A stretch of 64,000 bases of DNA from Algoriphagus ornithinivorans. Its GTDB lineage: Bacteria; Bacteroidota; Bacteroidia; Cytophagales; Cyclobacteriaceae. The notes under the pieces were generated by a model. The model had not been told where the DNA came from and searched no databases. It was given only the letters and a program-made list of their open reading frames with translations. How positions within the stretch are numbered: the first letter of the stretch is position 1; each line of letters starts with the position of its first letter. This document shows, piece after piece, positions 44,221 to 51,968 of the stretch. The stretch lies in NCBI RefSeq assembly GCF_900115305.1, contig NZ_FOVW01000003.1, positions 62,001 to 126,000 on the forward strand, written 5' to 3'. Both the position numbers and the translations under genes were made by a program.

Positions 44221-44769
44221 TTATGCTTCCACTTCTTCCAACTTAGGTGCAGCTGGGAAATCTATTGGGAATTGTGCCAAATTGTGGATATAGTTGGAAA
44301 TAGTTTTGTCAGCAATTAAGATAACCACATCGATCAAAGTGATTTCACTATAACCAGCATCAAAAAAACCTTGAACAACTTCTTCCGAAGCAGATCCTCT
44401 ATTTACTGTTATTGATTTCGCTAATTTGACCAATGCATCCAATTTAGAATCAAAAGAGGCAGATCCTTTTCTTAATTCTAAAATTTGCTCATCAGAGAAA
44501 CCATTCATTTTTCCAATGGCAGTATGCGCAGACTGGCAATACTCACAGCCATTTACTTGGCTTACCACCAAGTTCACAACTTCTTTTTCTTTTGCCTTTA
44601 AGCTGGTTTTTCTATTTGCCAAGGCCAAATAGTCAGCTAATGCTGTATCACTTTTAGAATAGTAGGAATATAAATTAGGTACAAATCCTACAGCCTTTTC
44701 CAAACCTGCTAAAATCTCCTGATTTTTTTCTGATACTTCTGCTCGGGTTGGTACTGTGAAATTTTTCAT
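44221..44769 (-). CDS. Carboxymuconolactone decarboxylase/AhpD-like peroxidase-family protein
   Basis: A 182-residue AhpD-like protein. The redox motif C75-E-Y-C78 followed by H82 ('NGCEYCQSAHTAIGKM') is the catalytic CxxC-x3-H of alkylhydroperoxidase D-type proteins. Members reduce peroxides or act as carboxymuconolactone-decarboxylase relatives. It begins 68 nt downstream of the AraC-family gene on the same strand, so it is a likely target of that regulator. Confidence 0.88.
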   Translation of the reverse strand: MKNFTVPTRAEVSEKNQEILAGLEKAVGFVPNLYSYYSKSDTALADYLALANRKTSLKAKEKEVVNLVVSQVNGCEYCQSAHTAIGKMNGFSDEQILELRKGSASFDSKLDALVKLAKSITVNRGSASEEVVQGFFDAGYSEITLIDVVILIADKTISNYIHNLAQFPIDFPAAPKLEEVEA

Positions 44770-44837
44770 CGTGGTATTGTTTTTTTTGGTTGAAATAAAT
44801 TAACAATACAAAGATGGAGGGCTAAGGTAAGGCGGGG

Positions 44838-45737
44838 TTAGTCTGTTTTTCCCGAGGAGTTGGCAATTTTTCCCAATCGGAGGTTTTCTCTGAAGTCGGA
44901 GGGAGAAAGACCCTCATTATTCTTAAAAAAGCGGCTGAAGCTCTGCACATCTTCAAAGCCCAGCTCGTAGCCAATCTCGCTTATGGGCTTGTCGGTGTAG
45001 CCCAAAAGCCTCCGGCCTTCCAAAATTATCCGGTCATGGATGTAGCTCAAGGGACTTTTAGCTCCCAGTTTGGAAAAGGCATTACTGATCGTTTTGGGTG
45101 ATTTGAAAAGTAATTCGGCATAATCCGCCACTTGATGTTTGCTTCGGAAGTGCATTTCAACGAAAAAGTTAAACTCCCGGATCAAATCGGATTTTTGGTG
45201 ATCTAGCTTTTGCAATTCAGCTTGTTGGCTGTAAAGTCTTGTGCAGAGAATGAGCATTCGTTTCAAAAGCATTTGCAGCATTTCGAGTTGCAGCGAGTCT
45301 GGCTCCTCCCGGATTTCCATCTGAAAAACTCCCCATAGTGCTTCCAGTTTGGCTTTATTCTCAGCATCCAACTCGATCACCGGGAGCTTGGATGAACCGT
45401 AGAAGAGAATCCCCTTGCAGCCCACTTCGGAATCATGATCCAGAATGCAGAAAAAGGGTCTATTGAACCTTACCAAACGTGCTTTTGGAAGGCTTTTGAC
45501 AGACAATTTATGGAATTCAGTCAGGCAAAGGATTTGGTCCGCTTCGAAAGACAAACAAGCTCCGTCAATAATCAACTCGGATTTTTCCAAGATCCATAAA
45601 AAAGCAAGCTCAGATTTCCCCTGATTGGGGACTACAGTACAGCTCGTTTCAGGAATACATTCCAGTTGCAAAAATTCACCTGTGGGTCCATTAAAAATCA
45701 TCTCTTCAAAACCAGATTGAGCGGTTTTTGATTCCAA
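44838..45737 (-). CDS. AraC-family transcriptional regulator
   Basis: A 299-residue regulator with an N-terminal cupin-like sensor (about residues 20-130) and a C-terminal double helix-turn-helix (about 195-290): 'QVADYAELLFKSPKTISNAFSKL' and 'ISEIGYELGFEDVQSFSRFFKNNEGLSPSDFRE'. Lies between the sigma-factor pair and the AhpD-like gene, all on one strand; 27 nt separate it from the membrane-protein gene, so it may be read through from the sigma operon. Effector unknown. Confidence 0.92.
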   Translation of the reverse strand: MESKTAQSGFEEMIFNGPTGEFLQLECIPETSCTVVPNQGKSELAFLWILEKSELIIDGACLSFEADQILCLTEFHKLSVKSLPKARLVRFNRPFFCILDHDSEVGCKGILFYGSSKLPVIELDAENKAKLEALWGVFQMEIREEPDSLQLEMLQMLLKRMLILCTRLYSQQAELQKLDHQKSDLIREFNFFVEMHFRSKHQVADYAELLFKSPKTISNAFSKLGAKSPLSYIHDRIILEGRRLLGYTDKPISEIGYELGFEDVQSFSRFFKNNEGLSPSDFRENLRLGKIANSSGKTD

Positions 45738-45764
45738 CTTTGGACTTCTTTTTGAAAAAAATGA

Positions 45765-46346
45765 TCAATACCCCTCTTTAGTGATCCTTCCCAATTGATT
45801 CAAAGTTTCACGCTCTTTTTGATAGCTTTTTCGGATCACCCAAATAAATCCGAGCCAAAATCCGATCCCGGTGATCAGGCAATACACAAAGAAAGCGAAA
45901 GAGAGATGGGGTTGAATGGCAATCAAAAAGAAGCTAAGTCCGATGCCATAGGTCAGATAAATGATGGGCGTCCATACAAATTGAATTCGTTTGCGGTTTT
46001 CATAGTATCGGCGGACTTTTTCCACAAAAACAGCCGTAGCCTGATGAGGTTGGAGCTGACGGAGCTGAAGGCGGCTCCACAACTCCAAGAATACCCGAAT
46101 CCCTAGGGAGCCAAGCATCAGCGAAAGTCCCGTGATCAATTTCCAATCTCCAAATTGGCCAATTTCATAAAAGAAGAAAGCTAAGACAAGCAGTGTGGTC
46201 GATAAGATCCCTAAGGTCCAATATTGGTCTTTTTTCAGCTTTTTGAGAGCTGATTTGGCCGAACTCAGTACTTGGTCTGCCTGCAAGATAGGAGACTTTT
46301 TCACTTGTGAATTATAAATTGACTGAAGGGGATCAAGTGTTTCCAT
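45765..46346 (-). CDS. Membrane protein co-encoded with an ECF sigma factor
   Basis: A 193-residue protein with four hydrophobic segments (about residues 43-60, 68-88, 122-145 and 148-170), a cytoplasmic N-terminal region of about 40 residues and a basic tail. Its start overlaps the sigma gene by 14 nt. The place is that of an anti-sigma factor, and the soluble N-terminal segment ('SAKSALKKLKKDQYW') could bind the sigma factor. I see no FecR, zinc-finger or RsiW-type motif, so anti-sigma function is inference from position only. Confidence 0.75.
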   Translation of the reverse strand: METLDPLQSIYNSQVKKSPILQADQVLSSAKSALKKLKKDQYWTLGILSTTLLVLAFFFYEIGQFGDWKLITGLSLMLGSLGIRVFLELWSRLQLRQLQPHQATAVFVEKVRRYYENRKRIQFVWTPIIYLTYGIGLSFFLIAIQPHLSFAFFVYCLITGIGFWLGFIWVIRKSYQKERETLNQLGRITKEGY

Positions 46347-46833
46347 GGCTGATACAGGGATAAAGTTGTTTTTTGATTCGATGAATTTTGACCCGAAGAT
46401 TTTCCGAACTCAGGCCCAAGGTTTCTTCAATAGTCGCGTAAGGGATGCCCTCCAACACCATCAATATAAGTAGTCGATTTTGAGGAATGAGCTGATCAAT
46501 GCAGGCATACATGCGTTGGATCTGTTGCTCCTTTTCAGGATCGTATTCCGACTGAGGTTGAATCGCTAATTCCATTGCTTTTTGGGCTTCTTTCTTTTCT
46601 TTTTTTAACTGAAGCAAGCAGGTATTTACCGCAATTCGGTAAATCCAGGTTTGCCAATTCGCTTCCTCCCGAAATTGTTTTCTGTGAATCCAGGCTTTGA
46701 CAAAGGTTTCCTGCAAGGCATCTTCAGCCAAGGCTATGTCTTGCCTGAAATAGCCCAAGCAGAGCCGGAAGACCGCATCCTTGTGTTCCTCAAATCGGGT
46801 TTTGAATAGTTTTTCTTCTTTGCTGCTGCTCAA
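46333..46833 (-). CDS. ECF-subfamily RNA polymerase sigma factor
   Basis: A 166-residue sigma factor with regions 2 and 4 only. Region 2 has 'VFRLCLGYFRQDIALAEDALQETFVKAWIHR' (about 17-47) and 'WQTWIYRIAVNTCLLQLKKEKK'. Region 4 has 'IPYATIEETLGLSSENLRVKIHRIKKQL' (about 130-157). It sits upstream of a membrane-protein gene (14-nt overlap) that may be its anti-sigma. The intergenic region contains two divergent copies of one promoter motif, one of them aimed at this gene, which suggests autoregulation. Confidence 0.95.
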   Translation of the reverse strand: MSSSKEEKLFKTRFEEHKDAVFRLCLGYFRQDIALAEDALQETFVKAWIHRKQFREEANWQTWIYRIAVNTCLLQLKKEKKEAQKAMELAIQPQSEYDPEKEQQIQRMYACIDQLIPQNRLLILMVLEGIPYATIEETLGLSSENLRVKIHRIKKQLYPCISHGNT

Positions 46834-46855
46834 GGCTTTTTTCGATGGCTAACAA

Positions 46856-46884
46856 TTAGAGTATGCTTCTTGGGTATTGTTACA
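46856..46884 (-). promoter_or_regulatory. Putative ECF promoter driving the sigma operon
   Basis: On the minus strand TGTAACAAT (46884-46876), 12 nt, TACTCTAA (46863-46856), 22 nt before the sigma ATG. The same arrangement occurs at 46927-46955 facing the opposite way. TGTAAC resembles the -35 element of many ECF sigma factors. Confidence 0.72.
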
Positions 46885-46926
46885 AAATCCGAAAATTTTT
46901 TCTCAAATAGAAAAAACCTAGAAATC

Positions 46927-46955
46927 TGTAACAATCTGAAGGGGGCACACTCTAA
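46927..46955 (+). promoter_or_regulatory. Putative ECF promoter driving the membrane-protein gene
   Basis: TGTAACAAT (46927-46935), 12 nt, CACTCTAA (46948-46955), 19 nt before the ATG at 46975. It agrees with its divergent partner at 16 of 17 fixed positions and has the identical spacer length, while the spacers themselves differ. Confidence 0.72.
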
Positions 46956-46974
46956 GCCTTAAAAATCACAAAAA

Positions 46975-47577
46975 ATGAAAACGACTACGAAAACCATGAA
47001 CGCACACCAATTAGAATTGCTCGACGAGTGGAGAACCGAACTAAGTATACGCTGTAAAAATGGAATCAATTTTATTTTTGGAGCGGCATTAATCTGGGCA
47101 GGAATTGCAGTGATCTGGAATCTTGAGTTGAGCTTGTACAATCAAAGTATTCTCACTTTTTCTATTTCTGGACTAATGCTCCCACTGGCATGGGGCTTCG
47201 GGAAAATTATGAAAACGGCTTGGAATGTGGAAGGAAATCCCCTGAATAAGGTTGGGATGATTTTCAACCTGGCTCAACTCTTTTATTTCCCTTTTCTATT
47301 TATCCTTTTGGGAAATAAGCCTGAATACTTTGCTTTGGGCTATGCCATCATCACCGGAGCGCATTTCTTTCCCTATGCCTGGTATTATAAGACCAATTGG
47401 TTTGGTTTTTTTGCCGGGCTGATCCCATTTGGATCATGGATGCTTTCCATTTATTTCCCCGAAATGATCGGTTTGATCCCGGCTTTTGTATCGGGCTGTT
47501 TGGGGATTTTGGGGCTTGGGTTGGTGAGAGATTATCGATTAAAAATCGGGCAAGGTAATCAGGCAGCAATCCTTTGA
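46975..47577 (+). CDS. Polytopic membrane protein, likely target of the adjacent ECF sigma factor
   Basis: A 200-residue protein with about six membrane segments, a cytoplasmic N-terminal helix ('AHQLELLDEWRTELSIRCKNG') and the segment 'AWNVEGNPLNKVGMIFNLAQLFYFP'. It looks like a DUF7010-type membrane protein, but I cannot assign a function. An alternative start at Met8 (MNAHQ) is possible. Divergent from the sigma-factor gene with a mirror-image promoter, so it is the best candidate for a direct member of that sigma factor's regulon. Confidence 0.75.
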   Translation: MKTTTKTMNAHQLELLDEWRTELSIRCKNGINFIFGAALIWAGIAVIWNLELSLYNQSILTFSISGLMLPLAWGFGKIMKTAWNVEGNPLNKVGMIFNLAQLFYFPFLFILLGNKPEYFALGYAIITGAHFFPYAWYYKTNWFGFFAGLIPFGSWMLSIYFPEMIGLIPAFVSGCLGILGLGLVRDYRLKIGQGNQAAIL

Positions 47578-47589
47578 GGTTTCAAAAAT

Positions 47590-47735
47590 CAGCTGTTCAG
47601 GATTTGCAATCCTGAACCAGGATCCTAGGATTTTTAATCCGGATACATCTTTTAGTCTCTGTTTTAAAGAGAATTGGGATTTAGTGATTAAAAATCTTCT
47701 GATCGAGCTTCGAGATTTGTAATCTCGAAGAGCTG
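47590..47735. repeat. Composite hairpin repeat, copy 1
   Basis: A 146-bp element bounded by CAGCTGTTCAGG and CTCGAAGAGCTG. It contains the hairpins GTTCAGGATT/AATCCTGAAC (47595-47617) and CTTCGAGATT/AATCTCGAAG (47708-47730) and a weaker GGATT/AATCC pair. Copy 2 lies at 49644-49788 in the same orientation with the same boundaries and order of hairpins. Confidence 0.85.
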
Positions 47736-47807
47736 AGAGAAAATCATAAATATGGTTTATCCAAGAAAAATCTGTGTTAAGAAATGATTAAACTTTTGAT
47801 TTTTTAG

Positions 47808-47837
47808 TTGATTTAAGAGAATATTTCCTTACCTTTT
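47808..47837 (+). promoter_or_regulatory. Candidate promoter of the PD40 lipoprotein
   Basis: TTG (47808-47810), 19 nt, TACCTTTT (47830-47837), one base from the TAnnTTTG consensus. The start codon is 84 nt further on. Confidence 0.45.
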
Positions 47838-47920
47838 AGTCTTTAACTTCTAATTTTTCCGACCTATGGATCATCAGGAGCAAATTATAATAATGGTTTA
47901 AAAATGATAACCGGATTAAG

Positions 47921-48919
47921 ATGAAAAAGTCAATAATTCTATTTGTTTTCTTTGTTGGTCTTCTCTCCTGTAACCAAAACAAATACCCTGTCGGCATTTT
48001 CCCGGAAGAGGCGACCAATTTGTCAGTAATCAATTCTCCATTTGACGATGTTAATTCGGATGTACCCACAATTAATCATGGGTTTAAACTTGTTTTTTCA
48101 TCCAATCGAATTAATTCTCAACCCAATCATTTTAATTTAGTAGAATCCAACTTGGTTTTTTATTGGGATAAGTCAGAGGGATTCTTAAGAGTAGATCGAG
48201 GTAATACCCTTTTTGATACCTGGTTGAGAGATTGGGTCAGAAAAACGGAAACGAATTTCAATGAAAAAGGGCCATATACCTTCTTTGATTCGGAAGCTGG
48301 AGATATTTTGCTCTTTAGCCGGGACGATGCCGAGGGTGTTTATTCCATTCTTTCCGAACCCCGAGAAGCTAACTCACAGGAAATCGATGGTGCTGAGGCT
48401 TCTTTGAGACTAATGGAAAATGGATCGAGTGTAATGTACCCCTCCTTTTATGGAGCCGATTATTTGAAAGGTGCTGGAGTAGAAAGCCAAGGCCGACCTG
48501 AAAAAATGCTTTTTAGCTCGGATCGGGATGGGACTTTTGATATCTATGAGGTGGATTTGCCAGCAAGCGGTTCGGTGTTGGAATACCTCCAAAGTGCCGA
48601 AGAAAAGGATATCCAAAAAATCGGGATGAATACCACCTCCAATGACCACATGCCTTTTGTCTACGGGGACTTGCTGGTCTTTTCCTCTGACCGTCCTGGA
48701 GGATATGGAGGCTACGATTTGTATTACTCGTTTCGCAGTGGAGGTGGCTGGACCGAGCCGGAAAACTTCGGCCCCAAGATCAATTCCGAATTCGATGAAT
48801 ACAGACCTGTGGTCTCGAACGCTATGGGGTTTGAAAATCAATTGATGATCTTCTCCTCCAACCGTCCCGGTGGATTGGGTGGATTCGATTTGTATTTTGT
48901 GGGAATACCGAAGTTTTAG
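47921..48919 (+). CDS. PD40-repeat (TolB-like propeller) lipoprotein
   Basis: A 332-residue protein with lipoprotein signal MKKSIILFVFFVGLLSCNQN (lipobox Cys17). At least three PD40/WD40-like blades are visible: 'KMLFSSDRDGTFDIYEVDL' near residue 198, 'LLVFSSDRPGGYGGYDLYYS' near 245 and 'LMIFSSNRPGGLGGFDLYFV' near 306. The N-terminal half is more divergent. Such proteins are cell-surface or periplasmic binding platforms in Bacteroidota, often T9SS- or peptidoglycan-associated. Ends at a hairpin shared with vapC. Confidence 0.85.
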   Translation: MKKSIILFVFFVGLLSCNQNKYPVGIFPEEATNLSVINSPFDDVNSDVPTINHGFKLVFSSNRINSQPNHFNLVESNLVFYWDKSEGFLRVDRGNTLFDTWLRDWVRKTETNFNEKGPYTFFDSEAGDILLFSRDDAEGVYSILSEPREANSQEIDGAEASLRLMENGSSVMYPSFYGADYLKGAGVESQGRPEKMLFSSDRDGTFDIYEVDLPASGSVLEYLQSAEEKDIQKIGMNTTSNDHMPFVYGDLLVFSSDRPGGYGGYDLYYSFRSGGGWTEPENFGPKINSEFDEYRPVVSNAMGFENQLMIFSSNRPGGLGGFDLYFVGIPKF

Positions 48920-48933
48920 CCTTGATTCCAAAA

Positions 48934-48972
48934 TCTAACCTTCGAGGTCTGTAAAAGACCTCAAAGGTTAGA
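48934..48972. terminator. Convergent hairpin between PD40 gene and vapC
   Basis: TCTAACCTTCGAGGTCT (48934-48950) pairs with the complement at 48956-48972 over 17 bp with one mismatch and a 5-nt loop. It is the cleanest copy of the AACCTTCGAGGT family in the window and overlaps the last codons of vapC. Confidence 0.75.
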
Positions 48973-49366
48973 TTCCTTTAGGATCAAAGAGATGAATGGA
49001 AAAGGATTCCTCTAAAAAACGATTGATTTTTTTATCCAAAGACCAAAGTCGCAGTCCATTCTCCAAACAAGCTAAAATAATGACAGTGTCAATAAGGCCT
49101 ATTCCCTGATTCAACAGCTGGTATTTTTGAGAGAAAAGCCCCGCGTGATATCCAAGATTTGCATCCTTGATTTTTGGTGTGTTCTGATAAAATAGGTCCA
49201 GAATTTCCAATTCTCTTTTCCCTTTTGCTCCCTGGACCAATTCCCCAAAAATGATATCCAAGGTCCAAACCGATCGCCGGTCCAAAAGGCTCTGGCAGCT
49301 TGAAAAATAAGCTGGATTGGCTTTGAAATACTCAATCCAAATGGAAGTATCAAAGATTACTCCCAT
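48968..49366 (-). CDS. vapC: VapC-type PIN-domain toxin
   Basis: A 132-residue PIN-domain ribonuclease. Acidic active-site residues are visible in 'IFDTSIWIEYF' (Asp6), 'FGELVQGAKGK' (Glu), 'GLIDTVIILA' (Asp) and 'LWSLDKKI' (Asp). VapC toxins cut tRNA or rRNA when released from their antitoxin. The start overlaps the antitoxin stop by one base (TAATG). The last codons lie in a repeat hairpin, suggesting the C-terminus has been remodelled by it. Confidence 0.9.
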   Translation of the reverse strand: MGVIFDTSIWIEYFKANPAYFSSCQSLLDRRSVWTLDIIFGELVQGAKGKRELEILDLFYQNTPKIKDANLGYHAGLFSQKYQLLNQGIGLIDTVIILACLENGLRLWSLDKKINRFLEESFSIHLFDPKGI

Positions 49367-49572
49367 TAAGAATTGTTTTTATTCCTAAGTTCCTCTGCTG
49401 TCCAATAAAAGTCTAGGGGTTCAGCCACAATTTCCTGAGCAGCGGATCTAATTTTTTGAGTAGCAATATATTCCTCCAAGGCTATTCGGAGCGTTTCAGT
49501 GATGTTTTTTGCCTGGGAAAGCTCCATGGCTTCGGCGATCAACTCGTCGGATATCAAGGCTGTTACTTTCAT
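49366..49572 (-). CDS. vapB: VapB-type antitoxin
   Basis: A 68-residue antitoxin. The N-terminal ribbon-helix-helix-like part 'MKVTALISDELIAEAMELSQAKNITETLRIALEEYI' binds DNA, and the C-terminal tail ('PLDFYWTAEELRNKN') would wrap the toxin. Upstream of vapC as usual. An 8-bp-arm palindrome 22 nt upstream of the start is the likely autoregulatory operator. Confidence 0.88.
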   Translation of the reverse strand: MKVTALISDELIAEAMELSQAKNITETLRIALEEYIATQKIRSAAQEIVAEPLDFYWTAEELRNKNNS

Positions 49573-49868
49573 AGTAATAAGATTTTGCCCTAATATACGA
49601 TGAATAATCGTATAAATGTTTCAGAACAAAACCTTCGAGGTCTCAGCTGTTCAGGATTTGTAATCCTGAACCACGATCATAGGATTTTAATCCGTATAAA
49701 CCTTTTAGTTTCTATTGCAAAGAGAAATTGGATTTGGAGATTAAAAATCTCCGGATAGAGCTTCGAGATTGCAAATCTCGAAGAGCTGGTTTCTCAATCG
49801 TTCCTCTTTCGAAATGACACCTCAAAGGTTCTTGCGTTTTTTCAGCTTTCTGATTTTAGCTTTCTGAC
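49573..49868. repeat. Composite repeat copy 2 nested in a split hairpin repeat
   Basis: The arms AACCTTCGAGGTCT (49630-49643) and ACCTCAAAGGTT (49819-49830) form a hairpin of the family seen intact at 48934. Here they are pushed 175 bp apart by a 145-bp copy (49644-49788) of the composite repeat found at 47590, plus 30 bp. Copy 2 begins at the base directly after the left arm. No gene is present. Confidence 0.8.
49594..49614. promoter_or_regulatory. vapBC operator
   Basis: TATACGAT-GAATA-ATCGTATA, a perfect palindrome with 8-bp arms and a 5-nt centre, 22 nt upstream of the vapB ATG. The half-site TACGA is also that of the BlaI-type operators at 21483, but the spacing differs by one base. Confidence 0.75.
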
Positions 49869-51677
49869 TTACTCAACTTTCTTCCGCTCCCCTCTAAACG
49901 TTCCATTCGGCTGGATAAAGCTCACTGCAATAATTTCCCCGTCTTTTTCTTCAAACTTCACCTTGAAGCCTTCCAGCACCTTCAGGTTAAATTCATGTTC
50001 CCCGATATTGACCAGTTCGTACTCGGGTTGCCCGGGGACTAAGGCATAGAGTTTTTCCTCCTTGATGTAAATCTTCACTTCCTGCACGCCCATCAGGAGA
50101 TAGGCTCCTTCGTACTTTTTCAAGTCATCCACCGAAAGCTCATTTTCTTTCGGAGTCCGCTTAAACTCGATCGGGTCGATGGCAGGCTCCAAGGCAGCTT
50201 TTAATCCGGAAATATCTCCGGTCATATTGCTGACAAACTGCAATACAAAAGGATTATCTCGATTCGGTTCGCCTTGGTAGATCAAAAACAAATTGAACGC
50301 GTCGTAGTCTTTGTGCTCCAAAAAACCACCCAAGAGCCCAGTTTGCACGAATAGCGTGTCATTTTTAAGATCAATTTCCATTTTCCCATAACCGGGATGA
50401 GAATAGGTGCCGGTGTAGTCCATCAGGATATGGGAAGGTTTGGTCAGGCTGACTTTCGCTGTGGAGTCTGCGGCAGCTTTCGCCTTGGCTTGTGCTTCTT
50501 TGGCTTCCTCGAGTCGCTTGACAGTCTCGCCCAACCAATCGGCAGGCTCCAGATTCAGCATGTGATCGGCAATCATGTTCCGGACGACATTGGGAAGGGG
50601 AGAGCCATTTTGATTGGTCAGAATCATGATCCCCAGGCTGTCTGTAGGGAAGAAGGAGGCAGAAGCTGAAAAGCCGTCGATATTTCCCCCATGCTCCACC
50701 CGATAGTGTCCCCGGTAGGAAGCCAAAAACCAGCCATAGCCATAGTTGGAAAACTGTACATCGGGATGCTCTTTGGAAGGGGTGCCGGCTGACACGACCA
50801 TTTGGGCACTCATTGCCTCCTTCACGTAGTCTTCAGGGATGATTTGTTCGCCCTTGAATTTCCCACCGTTGATCCAGGTGATGAGCCAGTTGGACATTTC
50901 GGACACGCTGGAGTTGATCGCTCCTGCAGGACCCATAGCTGCGATGTTGTAGTAGTCCATTCGAGTGGTTTTTCCGTCCAGCTCCACCGAATAGCCAAAA
51001 GATTTATCTGCATCTTTTTCCAAATCCGGAATTCGGAAATTACTTCGGGTCATGCCCAATTTATCAAAAAAGAGTTCTTTCACGTTTTGCTCCCAAGTCT
51101 TACCCGTGATTCGGGCACCGATTTCTCCTTGTAGGAAAAACATCCAGTTGTTGTAGTACCACTTTTGCCGAAGTCCGGTGAATGGCACCTGAAATTCGAT
51201 GCGCTTGATCAGTTCCGATTTGGACTCAGAGGGAAACATAAACCAGGAAAAATCATGTCTAGGCAACCCGGTCCGATGGGCCATCAAGTCTTTGACGATG
51301 ATTTGTTCATTCATCCAGGGTTCGGCAAATCGGAGTTCGGGAATGTATTTTCCGGGCCTCTTGTCAAAGTCGATTTTTTCATCCTTTCTCAAAACACCCA
51401 AAACAGCAGAGGTAAATGCCTTGGAAGAGGAACCGATGGCAAAAAGCGTGTTTTCTGTCACCGGAACCTGATTTTCCACATCCTTATAGCCAAATCCCTT
51501 GGCATAGACGATTTTATCCTTTTGAACAATGGCTACCGCAAAACCCGGAGTTTTCAGCGCAACGCGGGCTTTTTCGAGTTCGGAGTCCAGGGTTTTGAAA
51601 GGGTCAGTTTTTTTCTGGGCCAGAGATGGGCTTCCAAAAAGGCTAACGACAAGTAGAGTGAGGAAAAGTTTTTTCAT
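49869..51677 (-). CDS. Exported serine beta-lactamase-family hydrolase
   Basis: A 602-residue protein with signal peptide (MKKLFLTLLVVSLFGSPSLA-Q). The beta-lactamase/DD-peptidase class C fold has S83-x-x-K86 ('IGSSSKAFTS'), a Tyr-x-Asn motif in 'WYYNNWMF' near 180 and 'HGGNIDGFSAS' near 327 in the KTG position. The C-terminal 200 residues hold a DUF3471-like lipocalin domain. Such proteins are esterases, peptidases or D-amino-acid peptide hydrolases more often than true lactamases. ATG 51677 begins the signal peptide; the frame is open 48 nt further upstream. Confidence 0.9.
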   Translation of the reverse strand: MKKLFLTLLVVSLFGSPSLAQKKTDPFKTLDSELEKARVALKTPGFAVAIVQKDKIVYAKGFGYKDVENQVPVTENTLFAIGSSSKAFTSAVLGVLRKDEKIDFDKRPGKYIPELRFAEPWMNEQIIVKDLMAHRTGLPRHDFSWFMFPSESKSELIKRIEFQVPFTGLRQKWYYNNWMFFLQGEIGARITGKTWEQNVKELFFDKLGMTRSNFRIPDLEKDADKSFGYSVELDGKTTRMDYYNIAAMGPAGAINSSVSEMSNWLITWINGGKFKGEQIIPEDYVKEAMSAQMVVSAGTPSKEHPDVQFSNYGYGWFLASYRGHYRVEHGGNIDGFSASASFFPTDSLGIMILTNQNGSPLPNVVRNMIADHMLNLEPADWLGETVKRLEEAKEAQAKAKAAADSTAKVSLTKPSHILMDYTGTYSHPGYGKMEIDLKNDTLFVQTGLLGGFLEHKDYDAFNLFLIYQGEPNRDNPFVLQFVSNMTGDISGLKAALEPAIDPIEFKRTPKENELSVDDLKKYEGAYLLMGVQEVKIYIKEEKLYALVPGQPEYELVNIGEHEFNLKVLEGFKVKFEEKDGEIIAVSFIQPNGTFRGERKKVE

Positions 51678-51845
51678 GCCAAAATTCGTTTGGTTAAATA
51701 TAGGGGCAGGAGGTTTTGAATACAACCATTAAGCAAGCTGAAGGTCAAAGGTTCGGGGCATCATCCTATGAGGTTTCCAAAATCCTCGAAGGATTCTGTT
51801 GGATTTAACTTCTTCTTTCAAGATTGATACTGTTTTCAAAAAGAA

Positions 51846-51880
51846 AACCTTCGAGGTCTGAAAAAAAGATCTTAAAGTTT
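51846..51880. repeat. Degraded copy of the AACCTTCGAGGT hairpin
   Basis: AACCTTCGAGGTCT (51846-51859) opposite AGATCTTAAAGTTT (51867-51880). The right arm has several changes, so the hairpin is weaker than the other copies. Confidence 0.6.
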
Positions 51881-51916
51881 AGCCGAAACTCTCTAAAAAT
51901 GAGTCGAAAACCTGCG

Positions 51917-51942
51917 AAAAATACCCTATAAAGGGTATTTTT
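51917..51942 (+). terminator. Hairpin with T tract upstream of the poly-G gene
   Basis: AAAAATACCCT (51917-51927) pairs with AGGGTATTTTT (51932-51942), followed by TGTGAGTTTTTTTT. No plus-strand gene ends just before it, and it lies 27 nt ahead of the ATG at 51969, so it could be an attenuator or could end antisense transcription. Confidence 0.55.
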
Positions 51943-51968
51943 TGTGAGTTTTTTTTCACCTACATTTC

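Larger units (their letters stand above)
47578..47920. other. Intergenic region with composite repeat copy 1
   Basis: No gene seen. It contains the 146-bp composite repeat (47590-47735) and, further down, a promoter-like pair ahead of the PD40 lipoprotein gene. Confidence 0.6.
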
